A DNA stretch of 64,000 bases from Hyphomicrobiales bacterium. Lineage in GTDB: Bacteria; Pseudomonadota; Alphaproteobacteria; Rhizobiales; Beijerinckiaceae. Both the position numbers and the translations under genes were made by a program. Within the stretch, counting starts at the first letter, position 1, and each line of letters starts with the position of its first letter. Shown piece after piece: positions 33,869 through 42,634 of this stretch. The notes under the pieces are model-generated. The model did no database searches and had not been told where the DNA came from. It saw nothing but the letters and a program-made list of their open reading frames with translations. Location: contig JAIXTP010000017.1 in the NCBI GenBank assembly GCA_027483895.1, forward strand, positions 1 through 64,000, read 5' to 3'.

Positions 33869-36066
33869 TCCCGACCCGTGCCCGGATAGGACGGACGCGA
33901 GATCCAAGCGAGCCCGCGGTCATAGAGCAGGATCTCGGCGCCGTCGGCCTTTTCGACCACGACGCCCGTCTCCCCGATGCTCCAGATCCGGGTGAAGAGG
34001 TCGATCGAAGCGCCGTTGCGCAGGAAGCGGCCTTGCGCGTCCACGACATAGCCGTTCTCGACCTCGGTGCGGGCGCCGCTCAGCCGCAGCCGCGAAGTCA
34101 GGGCGTCGCGGGCGACATAGGCCGCGAAGTCGGGGTTCGCGACGGCCTCGCCCAGATAGGTCGATGCGGCCATGCGTGCGGCGGCCTCACGATTCTGCAG
34201 GCGCGCGAGGCAGTCCTTCACCCGCATCGGCGAAAGCATCACCTCGGCGGCCTGCAACTGGGTCTCGCGATCGAGAGTGCGCAGCGACAGACCTTCCACC
34301 GTGCTCAGAAGATCGAGCCACAGCAGGGCCTTGTAGAGGATGGGCGCATCGCCGGGACGCGCCTCGCGGCATGCGTCAAGCGGGCGGGCATCGGAGCCGC
34401 GGGCGAGAAGATGAGCCCTCAGAGCCTTGTGGTCCGCCGGAGCGGTCCGGCTCATCGTTTCTTCGAGGCGACGGAAGAGGCGCTTCTCCTCCTCCGACGC
34501 CGCGGTCTCTCCGGCCGCCCAACGCTCGATCAGCTTCACCGGATCGCGGACGCTTTCCCCGGGGCGGGAGGCTTCGGACGGCGGACGACGCTGCGCGACA
34601 AGCGGCATGCCCCCCGTCGCGGCCTGTCCTTGCGCCGGGGACGAGGCGCGCCGATCGGCCGCGCGGTTCGGGTCGAAGGCGAGCGGAGAGGGTGAAGCCC
34701 CCGCCCCCCTTTCCTGAGCGAAGATCTCGGACGCAGCGAAGCGGCCGCTTTTGAGCCTCTGGAGATCGACGACGCGCCCGTCCGCTTCCCCGGCCTGACC
34801 GACGATGATCGGGCGGTCGAGAGCATCGGCCGGGCGGGCCGCATCGCCCGTCGCGACCAGCTGAACGAGCGAGCGCAGCGGCAGCTTGTCGGCGAACATG
34901 TCGCCGTAATTGAGCAGCACCGACACCCAGGCGTTGATCTGGCTCGCCGGAACCGCCCCGGTCGCCTCGATGAAATCGGCGCGGGACAGGGCGAAGAGGA
35001 CGTTCGTCCCGATCCCTTCCTCGCGCGCCATGCGGGTCACTTCGGCGACGATATCCGCGCCCGTCTTCAGGCGCGTGGTATCGATCTCGGTGGGGCCGGA
35101 AACCTGGTTGCGCACGATTTCGACCGTCTTGGCGGCGAGGGCCGGGTCGATGATCAGTCCGCTGAGAGCGAGAACGCCGTCCTCTCGGAGCACGAATCGG
35201 ACGCGCGAAGCGAGCGGGCCGAGCAGATTGCGCGTCTCGGTCATGATCGCTTCGGATGTCGCCAGCCGCGGCCGGAAGGGTGCCCGCGTCGCTTCGAGCG
35301 CGCCGATCACCGCGCGCCGCTCGGCCGAGTCCCGGATGATCCCCCGCACGATGATCTGCCCGTCGACCTCCTGCTTCACCCGCACCTTGTTCGCGAAGGG
35401 CAGGGAAGCGACCGCGCGTTCGATCGCGATGCGGTCGGCTTCGTGATCGCGCCTGACCGTTTCGCCTGCACCGTCGGAATAAGGGCCGATCAGCAGAAAC
35501 GAAAAGAGCAGGGCGACGAGGGCCGAACTTGCGCCCGCAGCGATGCGCGGATGACGGTTCCAGACCGCGCCCGCGCTGCGGAGCACCGAGGCGCCTGCCG
35601 GAAACCCCATCGCGACGAGCCGTTTCTCGAGCGCGGAAGACTCCTCCGCCGGGCTTTCGACGCCGGCCGGTTCCATGGACGCAGGGGAGCCGCCCCGGAC
35701 GCCGGCCCGTGCGGAGCGGCGGAATTCCTCGTCGTCGGTGATCGACGCCCAATTCGCTTCCGGCGGGCCGATCGAGATGCGGGTGGTGCCCAGCACGAAG
35801 ACCGCCAGCGGCTCGAGACGCACCCAGCGGTCATCGCCTGCTTCGAGCTTGCCGCCGTTCGAGAGCAGGATGTCGCCCGCACCGGCCTTGATCTCGGGGC
35901 CGTCGCTTCCGATCCGCAGCCGGGCGTGGCCCGATTTGAGGCTGACGTCGCGAAGCTGAAGATCGTCTTCGGGCCCCGAACCGATCCTATACTCTCCCGA
36001 ATCCAGAGCGACTTCCGCACCGGACTGCAGACCGTTGAGAACCTTAAGGAGCAGTTTCTGGGACAT
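33865..36066 (-). CDS. sctD: Oversized inner-membrane ring protein SctD with FHA domain and C-terminal extension
   Basis: A 733-residue protein, against ~360–430 for most SctD. The N-terminal cytoplasmic FHA-like domain (VALDSGEYRIGSGPEDDLQL, about 17–36, and LSNGGKLEAGDDRWVRLEP) docks the sorting platform. A single membrane helix follows (ASSALVALLFSFLLIGPYS, about 178–196), then periplasmic ring-building modules with BON-like sequence (IAIERAVASLPF…KQEVDGQIIVRGIIRD). From about residue 400 to 733 an extra Arg/Ala-rich region contains a linker (AQERGAGASPSPLAFDPNRA) and a second globular part ending in LYDRGLAWISRP. The extension has no counterpart I recognise. sctW follows with ATGA overlap. 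Confidence 0.9.
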   Translation of the reverse strand: MSQKLLLKVLNGLQSGAEVALDSGEYRIGSGPEDDLQLRDVSLKSGHARLRIGSDGPEIKAGAGDILLSNGGKLEAGDDRWVRLEPLAVFVLGTTRISIGPPEANWASITDDEEFRRSARAGVRGGSPASMEPAGVESPAEESSALEKRLVAMGFPAGASVLRSAGAVWNRHPRIAAGASSALVALLFSFLLIGPYSDGAGETVRRDHEADRIAIERAVASLPFANKVRVKQEVDGQIIVRGIIRDSAERRAVIGALEATRAPFRPRLATSEAIMTETRNLLGPLASRVRFVLREDGVLALSGLIIDPALAAKTVEIVRNQVSGPTEIDTTRLKTGADIVAEVTRMAREEGIGTNVLFALSRADFIEATGAVPASQINAWVSVLLNYGDMFADKLPLRSLVQLVATGDAARPADALDRPIIVGQAGEADGRVVDLQRLKSGRFAASEIFAQERGAGASPSPLAFDPNRAADRRASSPAQGQAATGGMPLVAQRRPPSEASRPGESVRDPVKLIERWAAGETAASEEEKRLFRRLEETMSRTAPADHKALRAHLLARGSDARPLDACREARPGDAPILYKALLWLDLLSTVEGLSLRTLDRETQLQAAEVMLSPMRVKDCLARLQNREAAARMAASTYLGEAVANPDFAAYVARDALTSRLRLSGARTEVENGYVVDAQGRFLRNGASIDLFTRIWSIGETGVVVEKADGAEILLYDRGLAWISRPSYPGTGRE

Positions 36067-36318
36067 AAGGAGACCGAATCTATCTTACTAATATTCCAGA
36101 AGTCCGATTCCGGTGCATCCCATTTTAGCGATCATGCCTTATTTGAACTCTGCAAGGAACATGTGCCTTTTCGTCGCGAAGGTTCATGACACCACAAAGA
36201 GCACACGGCAGCAGAGCAATGAATATCAGGTCGTAGGACGACCCCGATTAAGCTGAGATCCGTTGCGGTAAGAGCCACAAGCCTGATACATTTTCATCGA
36301 ACGACACGGCGCCGCGCC
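36067..36318. promoter_or_regulatory. Divergent AT-rich region between sctD and the plus-strand block
   Basis: A 252-bp non-coding region, clearly AT-rich on the sctD side (about 36067–36140). A small hairpin GGTCGT-AGG-ACGACC lies near 36229–36243. There is no usable ribosome site before the sctD ATG and none of the CRP-geometry operators. It should hold two divergent promoters. Confidence 0.55.
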
Positions 36319-36738
36319 GTGAACTCCGATTTTCGGGAGCTGGATTTGACGTCGCCCATCGATCAGGCATGGCGCGAGGCCGAAAGAATCGTCGAGGCTT
36401 ATCCCTCTCCGGACGCCCGCCGCTGGTTCGAGGTGTTCTCGCGGATGGACGGGCTTTTGCGGCAGATCGCAGAACTCCCCTTCGTTCAGGCCGACCCGAC
36501 GGCGGACCGGATCCTCGAAAGTTTCGAGACCTGCGAAACGATCGAGGATCTTTCGGAGCGGATCGACCTTCTTCTCGACCACGTGCAGAGCCTCTTCCAT
36601 GCCAAGCTGATCGCGGAAGGGCGCGATCCCGCCGCGCTCCGGCTGCCGACGCGAAGGGGCGCGGGGCTCCGGGAAAGCGGAGCGGCGCTCGCCCCGGACG
36701 CAGACGAGTCCCCCTCCCGCACCGTGCTGAAGCTCTAG
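36319..36738 (+). CDS. Helical protein of unknown function, first gene of the tip-like block
   Basis: A 139-residue protein starting with GTG. It is mostly helical and acidic in the middle (ILESFETCETIEDLSERIDLLLDHVQSLFHAKL), with a Pro/Arg-rich C-terminal tail. It ends 10 bp before the first of two large paralogues, so an operon is likely. Its size and acidity would suit a chaperone for those two proteins, but it lacks the class I pattern and TPR repeats. No family is recognised. Confidence 0.55.
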   Translation: MNSDFRELDLTSPIDQAWREAERIVEAYPSPDARRWFEVFSRMDGLLRQIAELPFVQADPTADRILESFETCETIEDLSERIDLLLDHVQSLFHAKLIAEGRDPAALRLPTRRGAGLRESGAALAPDADESPSRTVLKL

Positions 36739-36748
36739 GAGAAACCGC

Positions 36749-38527
36749 GTGAGCACGATTTCCTGGACGATCCTGACGGACCCGATCATCGGCGAGCGGC
36801 CCCGCACCCGGACGGACTCGGAGAATTTCACCGATCCGAACGACCAGACCTACACGGCGCAACAGGAGCGGCCCTACACGGAAATGCCCGGCGGCGCTAA
36901 GGGCGTGACCTCGGCCAATCTCCTCGCCGACGCCGCCGCACTGTTTCCGACGCAGTATCTCGCAAGGTCGAGCCGACCCGCCGCCTTCGCCACGGCGCCG
37001 GGGTCGCTGAGCCCTGACGAGTTCCTGAAGTGGCACTCGACCTATCAGGTCGACTACATCCGCGCCAACGGCTCCGCCTTCAGCGGCGAGACGGAGAAGA
37101 ACTGGCTCAAGCTCGGCCCTGTCGACGGCAAGACGATCTCGGTCTTCATCGGCGTGAAGAGCTACACGGGAACCGAGGGATCGCTGGCGGGCGAAAAGCT
37201 CTACATCGTCGAAAATCTGCAGAAGGCGGACATCGCGCCGATGTCGAAGGCGACGCAGATGCGCCTCGCCCAGGTGCCCGCCTGGTTTACCGCGACGAGC
37301 GGCCAGGCGGCGAAGCTCGGCTATGTCCCGACCAGCACCAATGCGAGCCTGCCCTCCGGCGCGATCGATTCGACCCGCTCGAGCCTGAAGGCGCAGATCG
37401 ATTCGGATTACATCGACAAGATCACGGCCACAGCCGCGATCACGGATGTGGCCAATACGACGCGACCGAGCGAAGACGTGAAGACGCTGTTCAAGCAACA
37501 GCTCGAGAACCTGAAGACCCGTCTCGACAATTGCGGCGTGTTCGACCCTCAGGCCCTCGTCGACGCCGCGAACGAGATCAAGACCCGCTTCGACCGCCTG
37601 ATGGCGTTCGCGATCGGGAAGACGGCCAAGGCGATCGCACGGACCGATCAGGTCTCCATCTCGGCCGACAGCGTCGGCACGGTCACGGTCACGGGGTACC
37701 CCAATAAGCTTCTCAACGAAAACGTCGCGTCGCTCGATGACAATGCGACGATCATCGAAGGTTACAACAAATTCGTCGATACGGAGAAAAGGAATCTCCA
37801 AGTCGACAATCTGAAAATATATCTCGGAAACATCGATGGTATCAGGCCCAAGGCGGTCGATGTTTCCCGCATCGTCTTCTTGCTGCAGATGGCCTACAAT
37901 TTAGCCAAGGAAAGCCAGTCCGATCAGGGCGCCGAAGAATTGCGTCAGCAGAACCGGTATCTGCAAGATATCGCCTATATGAAGCAGATGATTCAAACGA
38001 CGCGCGGGTTGTTCGGAACGGCAAGCGACGAAAGGAACGGGCTTCTCGGGCTGCCGGACAAGAACAGCACCGCCAACGACATGACGTCTCTGTCGTCGAA
38101 GGATCTTCTTGCGGTCTCGATGTGGACCAACGGCCTCACCCAGTACGAGCATCCGATCGAGAAGCTGAGGAATCTGGGCTCCCGCCCTTCGCTGGAATTA
38201 TTGCATACCGGTATCAGTGCGAGCTATTTCGGCGTGGATGATCAATTCGACGGGTCTACGAACACTTATAAAAATAAATATTACACGATCAGAAAAGTAT
38301 CAGGATCATATTACGCCTATGGCGGCGTTATTTCGAAGCTCGCCGGCACTTGGGACCAATACGCCCAGAAGATCAGCGACCGCTCGACGCTGGTCCAGCA
38401 GGATGCGCAGATCGTGCAGAACAAGGTATCGAACCTCGACAAGGAAAAGGCGCGGCATTTCGAGCTTGCCAACAATGCCGTGAACAAGATGTTCGACATG
38501 CTCCAAGGCATTCTGAGGGCGGGGTGA
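36749..38527 (+). CDS. Tip- or filament-like secreted protein (paralogue 1)
   Basis: A 592-residue protein beginning with GTG (GGAG upstream), without signal peptide. Shared blocks with the next gene are ADAAALFP (about 65), FLKWHSTYQVDYIRANG (about 97), HPIEKL (about 467), and a C-terminal coiled coil ending in HFELANNAVNKMFDMLQGIL. Long Asn/Gln/Lys-rich helices precede the C-terminus, as in T3SS tip proteins (LcrV, IpaD) and filament proteins (EspA). No other SctA candidate exists in the island. The segment 38190–38335 is unusually AT-rich. The call is structural inference. Confidence 0.6.
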   Translation: MSTISWTILTDPIIGERPRTRTDSENFTDPNDQTYTAQQERPYTEMPGGAKGVTSANLLADAAALFPTQYLARSSRPAAFATAPGSLSPDEFLKWHSTYQVDYIRANGSAFSGETEKNWLKLGPVDGKTISVFIGVKSYTGTEGSLAGEKLYIVENLQKADIAPMSKATQMRLAQVPAWFTATSGQAAKLGYVPTSTNASLPSGAIDSTRSSLKAQIDSDYIDKITATAAITDVANTTRPSEDVKTLFKQQLENLKTRLDNCGVFDPQALVDAANEIKTRFDRLMAFAIGKTAKAIARTDQVSISADSVGTVTVTGYPNKLLNENVASLDDNATIIEGYNKFVDTEKRNLQVDNLKIYLGNIDGIRPKAVDVSRIVFLLQMAYNLAKESQSDQGAEELRQQNRYLQDIAYMKQMIQTTRGLFGTASDERNGLLGLPDKNSTANDMTSLSSKDLLAVSMWTNGLTQYEHPIEKLRNLGSRPSLELLHTGISASYFGVDDQFDGSTNTYKNKYYTIRKVSGSYYAYGGVISKLAGTWDQYAQKISDRSTLVQQDAQIVQNKVSNLDKEKARHFELANNAVNKMFDMLQGILRAG

Positions 38528-38534
38528 TCGACGG

Positions 38535-40064
38535 ATGACCTCGTTCTGGGAACGGATGAAGCTGACCGAGGGCATGCCGCGCAGCGTGTCGGACTCGGTG
38601 CCGTTCGTCGAGAACGAGCAGCCCTATGTCGATCTCGCCCAACCCGAGGACGGCGCGCCGCCCAAGCCCTCCATCCGGACGGACGCGGCGACGCTCTTCC
38701 CGGTCTATGACGCTTCGACCGCGGCCAGGAGCTTCTCCTCGGTTCAGACGAAGCCCGCCCGTTTCGACGATGTCCCGACGTCTCAGGATCTGCTGGCGGA
38801 TTTCGTCGACTGGCACACCGCCTGGCAGCTCGAATATCTCGAGAAGAACGGGACCGGTTCCCCCAAGACGCTGATCCTCGGCGGTGCAAGCTGGACCTAC
38901 GGCTCCACGATGACGGCGGTCATGAGCGCGGACCGCTCCCGCGTCCATCTCGTCGAGCAGCTTTCCCGCTTCGACCTGATGGCGCTCGGCAAGGCCGACC
39001 AGACCGCGATCGCTGCGACCTCCGCCTTCAAGGACAAGACGAACGGCGCCGCGGTCCGCTTCAATCTCGCCCCGGTCGACCAGCAGGGCTCGGACGCGGT
39101 CCGGACCGACCTCGAGGCGCAGTGCGACGCCTATTCCGACGACTTCGTCACGACCGGCTCGTCGATGACCGCGACGGAGGTCGGCTATTTCAAGGACGGC
39201 GTCGCGCTGATCAAGGCGACGCTCTCCGAAAAGGCGATGTTCGATCTCGCTCAGGTCAAATCCCAGCTCGAGGACATCAAGAAGCGCTACACGCTGGCCT
39301 ATGCCTATTCGACGGTGCCTGAAGAGACCAAGGATGCCTCGACCGGGCGCTACGCCAACGTGATCGGGCTCGACGAGGGCGCTTCGCTCAAGAAATCCTA
39401 TTCGGTGCTCGTAACCAACGAGCAGGCCATTCTCGACCTCAACCGGCGTATCCGGGCGATGCTGACGGACAACGAGACCAAGACGAAAGGCCGCATGAGC
39501 GCGCCCGCCCTCGTCGCCTCGGTGCAGTTCCTCACGAATATGCGCAAGTCCTTCGAGGTGAAGTCGCTGACGGAGGAGATCAACCAGCAGCGGGCGCTCA
39601 TCGAGAGCTATGTCGCGATGCAGAAGGTGGTGAACAACACTTCCGCCCGGCTCGGAAGCAACATCACCTCGACGAAGGTCGCGCAGGATGCGGACACGCT
39701 GACGGAAATTTCGAGCTATTCGCAGCTCGGCGAGACGTCCAAGCGCGTAATCAACATGTTCGATCGGGGAAGTCCGAGCGTTCAGCACCCGATCGAGAAG
39801 ATCAATTCTTGGGAGCGGCCGACCTTCGACATGATCAACGACAGCGGGACGGTGACGCTTAAGGCTTACAAGAAAAGCGTTTGGGACGGCTTCGGCTCCA
39901 ATCTGATCGATCAGATCCAGATCATCTCCGACGACACGCAGATGAAGACCAATCGCCTCAACAAGACCGAGGCCGAGCGCAACAAGCATTCGGACCTCGC
40001 GACGCGCGCCAACGGCCGCATGCTGGAAATGATCTACGACGTGCTTTCGGCAGGTGACGTATGA
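38535..40064 (+). CDS. Tip- or filament-like secreted protein (paralogue 2)
   Basis: A 509-residue paralogue of the preceding protein with TDAATLFP, FVDWHTAWQLEYLEKNG, HPIEKINSWERPTFDMI and a C-terminal helix (RNKHSDLATRANGRMLEMIYDVL). Long helices in the second half (INQQRALIESYVAMQKVVNN) suggest a coiled-coil stalk. It lies 7 bp after paralogue 1 and overlaps the next gene by 4 bp. A heteromeric needle tip or short filament would explain two related subunits; this is inference. Confidence 0.6.
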   Translation: MTSFWERMKLTEGMPRSVSDSVPFVENEQPYVDLAQPEDGAPPKPSIRTDAATLFPVYDASTAARSFSSVQTKPARFDDVPTSQDLLADFVDWHTAWQLEYLEKNGTGSPKTLILGGASWTYGSTMTAVMSADRSRVHLVEQLSRFDLMALGKADQTAIAATSAFKDKTNGAAVRFNLAPVDQQGSDAVRTDLEAQCDAYSDDFVTTGSSMTATEVGYFKDGVALIKATLSEKAMFDLAQVKSQLEDIKKRYTLAYAYSTVPEETKDASTGRYANVIGLDEGASLKKSYSVLVTNEQAILDLNRRIRAMLTDNETKTKGRMSAPALVASVQFLTNMRKSFEVKSLTEEINQQRALIESYVAMQKVVNNTSARLGSNITSTKVAQDADTLTEISSYSQLGETSKRVINMFDRGSPSVQHPIEKINSWERPTFDMINDSGTVTLKAYKKSVWDGFGSNLIDQIQIISDDTQMKTNRLNKTEAERNKHSDLATRANGRMLEMIYDVLSAGDV

Positions 40065-40441
40065 AGGTCCGCGGTTTCGACGTCGGCGTCGAAAGCATCT
40101 CCCGGTGGCGGACCGTCGACGAGACGCATCTGCCGACCGAAGGCGAACTCGCACCGCAATTCGTGCCGGAGATCTCGCCGCTCGACGAGATCCTGCGGCC
40201 GCCGAGCCTCGACGAGCGGATTCCGATGATGACCGCGCCCGACAATCTCGACGCCGCGCTTCTCCAGCCGCGCGTGATGGCCGAGACCAAGGAGCGCCTG
40301 CTCGCCGTCCTGCAGGACGCTTCGCGGGCGGGCGACCCCGCGCTCGGCCTCAAGGCGCTGCGTGCCGCCGACATGCTCACGCAGGACATGGCGATGGACG
40401 ACGAGATCCGCGCGGCGATGACCGCCCTTTACCGCGGCTGA
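40061..40441 (+). CDS. Small protein at the end of the tip-like operon
   Basis: A 126-residue protein whose ATG overlaps the previous stop (ATGA). The first ~60 residues are extended and acidic (DETHLPTEGELAPQFVPEISPLDEIL). The second half is a helical domain (AETKERLLAVLQDASRAGDPALGLKALRAADMLTQDMAMDDEIRAAMTALYRG), which looks like a small TPR or chaperone-like unit. It ends 3 bp from the convergent gene at 40445. A role with the two paralogues is implied only by coupling. Confidence 0.55.
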   Translation: MKVRGFDVGVESISRWRTVDETHLPTEGELAPQFVPEISPLDEILRPPSLDERIPMMTAPDNLDAALLQPRVMAETKERLLAVLQDASRAGDPALGLKALRAADMLTQDMAMDDEIRAAMTALYRG

Positions 40442-40444
40442 GGA

Positions 40445-40693
40445 TCAGGCGCCGCCGCGCGTTCCCGACCCGGGATCGACGAAATCGGCAAGGACTTGCG
40501 GCGGATCGTTTCTCCGCAGCTCGGTGATCTTCATCCGCTCGTCCGTTCGAGCCGCCGCTTCGGTCTCGGCGTCGCGGTTCAGGCGCTGGACGTCCCGCGG
40601 CCCGCCGATGACGGTCGCATCGGTCGACGCTGCGAATTCCTGCGCCGGAGGCACCGGCTGCGTCGACGTGCGCTGGATGGATCGATCGTTCAT
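40445..40693 (-). CDS. Small hydrophilic protein after the proton-channel set
   Basis: An 82-residue charged protein (MNDRSIQRTSTQPVPPAQEF…) whose ATG overlaps the stop of the ExbD-like gene (ATGA). The N-terminal half is Ser/Thr/Pro-rich. The second half has a charged helix (VQRLNRDAETEAAARTDERMKITEL). It lacks a membrane segment. It is translationally coupled to the ExbB/ExbD-like set and may be a secreted or regulatory partner. No family is recognised. Confidence 0.5.
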   Translation of the reverse strand: MNDRSIQRTSTQPVPPAQEFAASTDATVIGGPRDVQRLNRDAETEAAARTDERMKITELRRNDPPQVLADFVDPGSGTRGGA

Positions 40694-41322
40694 GTCGAGC
40701 CTCGCTCCCGGGCGGTCCTCACCCGAACCAGAAGAATAAGCATCACCGCGGCGGTGATGAAGTCCCCCCAACGCCTTAACGCTTCGCCGATGCTCAGGAG
40801 ATGCGCGAGCGCACGCGGCGGTACACCGGCCTCGCCCGAAGCGCCGGGGCCGCCCTGCAGAAGGGCCAGCAGACGGCGACGGAAGGCGTCCGGGTCTTCC
40901 GGAGCGGCGAGGAGCCGACGCATTGCGGGACTCCAGTCTCCGTCGGCAGCTTTGAGCGCGGAAGGGACGATCAGGATCTGCGCGGCGGCGCGCGTGCGGC
41001 ATCCGCCGCGCGCGATCGCGGGAAGGAGTTCGGCCTTCAGAACGAGCAGAACGGGCGCGGCGCCCGACGTGGGGCCGCATGCGGCAGCGATATCCCGTTC
41101 ATGCCGGATTTCGAAGGATGAGCCCGGTCCGGCGCCTTCCACGGCGCGCCGATGCAGCGCGTCCACGAAGGCACGGCCGCTCGTCACCGTCATCGCGACC
41201 GTGGGGGGCGCTTCGGGCTCCGCCCGTTCCGCATAGGGCATCAGCGCAAGGATCAGCAGGAAGGCGGCGAGCAGATTGGCCGCCATGTCGGCGGCGAAGA
41301 TGCTCCGGGACTCGTCCGTCAT
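40690..41322 (-). CDS. ExbD/TolR/MotB-like protein 2 of the island
   Basis: A 210-residue protein with one N-terminal membrane segment directly after an aspartate: FAADMAANLLAAFLLILALMP (Asp12). This is the layout of TolR, ExbD and MotB, where that Asp carries the proton. A second hydrophobic segment is near the C-terminus (FITAAVMLILLVRV), which ordinary ExbD lacks. The periplasmic part between them is small and Ala/Arg-rich with no OmpA-like peptidoglycan motif. The start at 41322 overlaps the previous stop (ATGA). Confidence 0.62.
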   Translation of the reverse strand: MTDESRSIFAADMAANLLAAFLLILALMPYAERAEPEAPPTVAMTVTSGRAFVDALHRRAVEGAGPGSSFEIRHERDIAAACGPTSGAAPVLLVLKAELLPAIARGGCRTRAAAQILIVPSALKAADGDWSPAMRRLLAAPEDPDAFRRRLLALLQGGPGASGEAGVPPRALAHLLSIGEALRRWGDFITAAVMLILLVRVRTARERGST

Positions 41323-41720
41323 GATCGGTCGCGCGTGACGCGGCATCCGCCCTCCGCGAAGACGAGCTCCGTCCGGCCGAGACGTGCGAGATGTGCGGCG
41401 AGGAGAAAGGCGGCGTCGTCCGCTCCGGCCCCGATGAGCAGCACGGGCGCCGAGGCCGAGCCCGCCACCGCATCGCGGGCGAAATCGGAGTCGAGAAGCG
41501 TTTCCGCGCGCATCGCGGGGCCGTCCTCCATCGCGACGAGGTCGCCGCAGAGGCGGAAGACGGGGCCGCCTTGTGCGGATGCGGCATCCCGCCCCGGGGA
41601 CAGGAGGTGACGCTCCACCGCCACGACGGCGATGGCGAAGATCACGACGGCCGCCAGATTGAGGAAAAGGTCCCCTAGAAAGCCTTCCTGGCCTTCATGG
41701 TGCGCACCGGGCCGCATCAT
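41319..41720 (-). CDS. ExbD/TolR-like protein 1 of the island
   Basis: A 133-residue protein with GFLGDLFLNLAAVVIFAIAVVAV at residues 13–35. Asp17 lies at the start of the single membrane helix, as in TolR/ExbD, and the D-x3-N-L-x-A pattern is shared with the next protein. A periplasmic domain of ~95 residues follows. The ATG overlaps the ExbB-like stop (ATGA). Together with its neighbours it would form the proton-coupled rotor/anchor part of a TolQR-type motor. Confidence 0.65.
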   Translation of the reverse strand: MMRPGAHHEGQEGFLGDLFLNLAAVVIFAIAVVAVERHLLSPGRDAASAQGGPVFRLCGDLVAMEDGPAMRAETLLDSDFARDAVAGSASAPVLLIGAGADDAAFLLAAHLARLGRTELVFAEGGCRVTRDRS

Positions 41721-42628
41721 CGGTCCGTCGTCGCGTCCGATGCCCGGTCCTGCAGGCCGTCGACGGCCGACATCAGAAGGCCCGTCACGATGGCGGCAGC
41801 CAGCCCGAGCAGCGAGGTCTCGAACTTCAGAGCCAGATTGCGGAACAGCGCGTCCAACGATGCCCGGCCGAAGGAGCCGTCGCCCATGGTAGCCGACATG
41901 GCCCCGATCGCGCCCGCCAATCCGATCACCGTTCCGAGAAAGCCGAGCATCGGCAGCAGCCGCGCCAGAGCCTCGATCTGGCGACGCTTGGCGAGCGTCG
42001 GCGCGGCATCCGCGGTCTCCGTGCCTCGGGCCAGGGCGAGATGCAGATCGACGGCCCGAAGGCTCAGTCCGAACCAGAGGACGAGCAGCAGCAGATGGAT
42101 CGCGGTGTCGGCTGCGAGAGCGTGCAGGATCACGCCCGCGGTCGAGCCGGGAACGGTCGGCCCGAGTGCGGCGAGACCCGCTTCCATCAACAGGACGAGG
42201 CCCGCCCCGTAGCCGATGCAGGACGCCAGGAAGATCCACGGCGAACGCGGCCGCCCGCGCATCTCGCGCAGTTTCTCGAGCAGTTGCAGGAGCGCACCTG
42301 CGACGACGCTCATCAGTACGCTCGGCCATACGAGCCGCGCGCCGACGACGCTCATCAGGTTGCCGGGGCCTGCGAGAAAGGGAGCGATCACGTGATCGAC
42401 CACCGCGGTCGCTGCGAGCAGCGCGGCCGCGGCGGCGCAAAGCTCGCGGCGGCGAGGCAGAAGCACGGACAGGATGAAGACCGCAGCGAGGCCCGCCGCA
42501 GCCGCGCGGCCGAGAAGATCGGGCGCGGAGAGGAGGATATGGGCCGCGGCGAGCGCGCAGAGCAGGCCTATCGGAGCGGCGATGCCGCCGCTTTCGGGCC
42601 CGGGTCTCGAAACGGCGTCCATGCTCAT
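41717..42628 (-). CDS. MotA/TolQ/ExbB-type proton-channel protein of the island
   Basis: A 303-residue protein with about seven membrane segments. The last two carry the family signature (LLPMLGFLGTVIGLAGAIGAM, about 217–237, and ETSLLGLAAAIVTGLLMSAVD, about 271–291), which match [15 protein letters not shown] and [13 protein letters not shown] in the TolQ of this same window. The extra N-terminal helices are unlike TolQ/ExbB (three helices) and recall larger MotA/ZorA-type proteins. It starts 6 bp after sctV, so it belongs to the T3SS transcription unit. Confidence 0.75.
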   Translation of the reverse strand: MSMDAVSRPGPESGGIAAPIGLLCALAAAHILLSAPDLLGRAAAAGLAAVFILSVLLPRRRELCAAAAALLAATAVVDHVIAPFLAGPGNLMSVVGARLVWPSVLMSVVAGALLQLLEKLREMRGRPRSPWIFLASCIGYGAGLVLLMEAGLAALGPTVPGSTAGVILHALAADTAIHLLLLVLWFGLSLRAVDLHLALARGTETADAAPTLAKRRQIEALARLLPMLGFLGTVIGLAGAIGAMSATMGDGSFGRASLDALFRNLALKFETSLLGLAAAIVTGLLMSAVDGLQDRASDATTDR

Positions 42629-42634
42629 CGGGCG

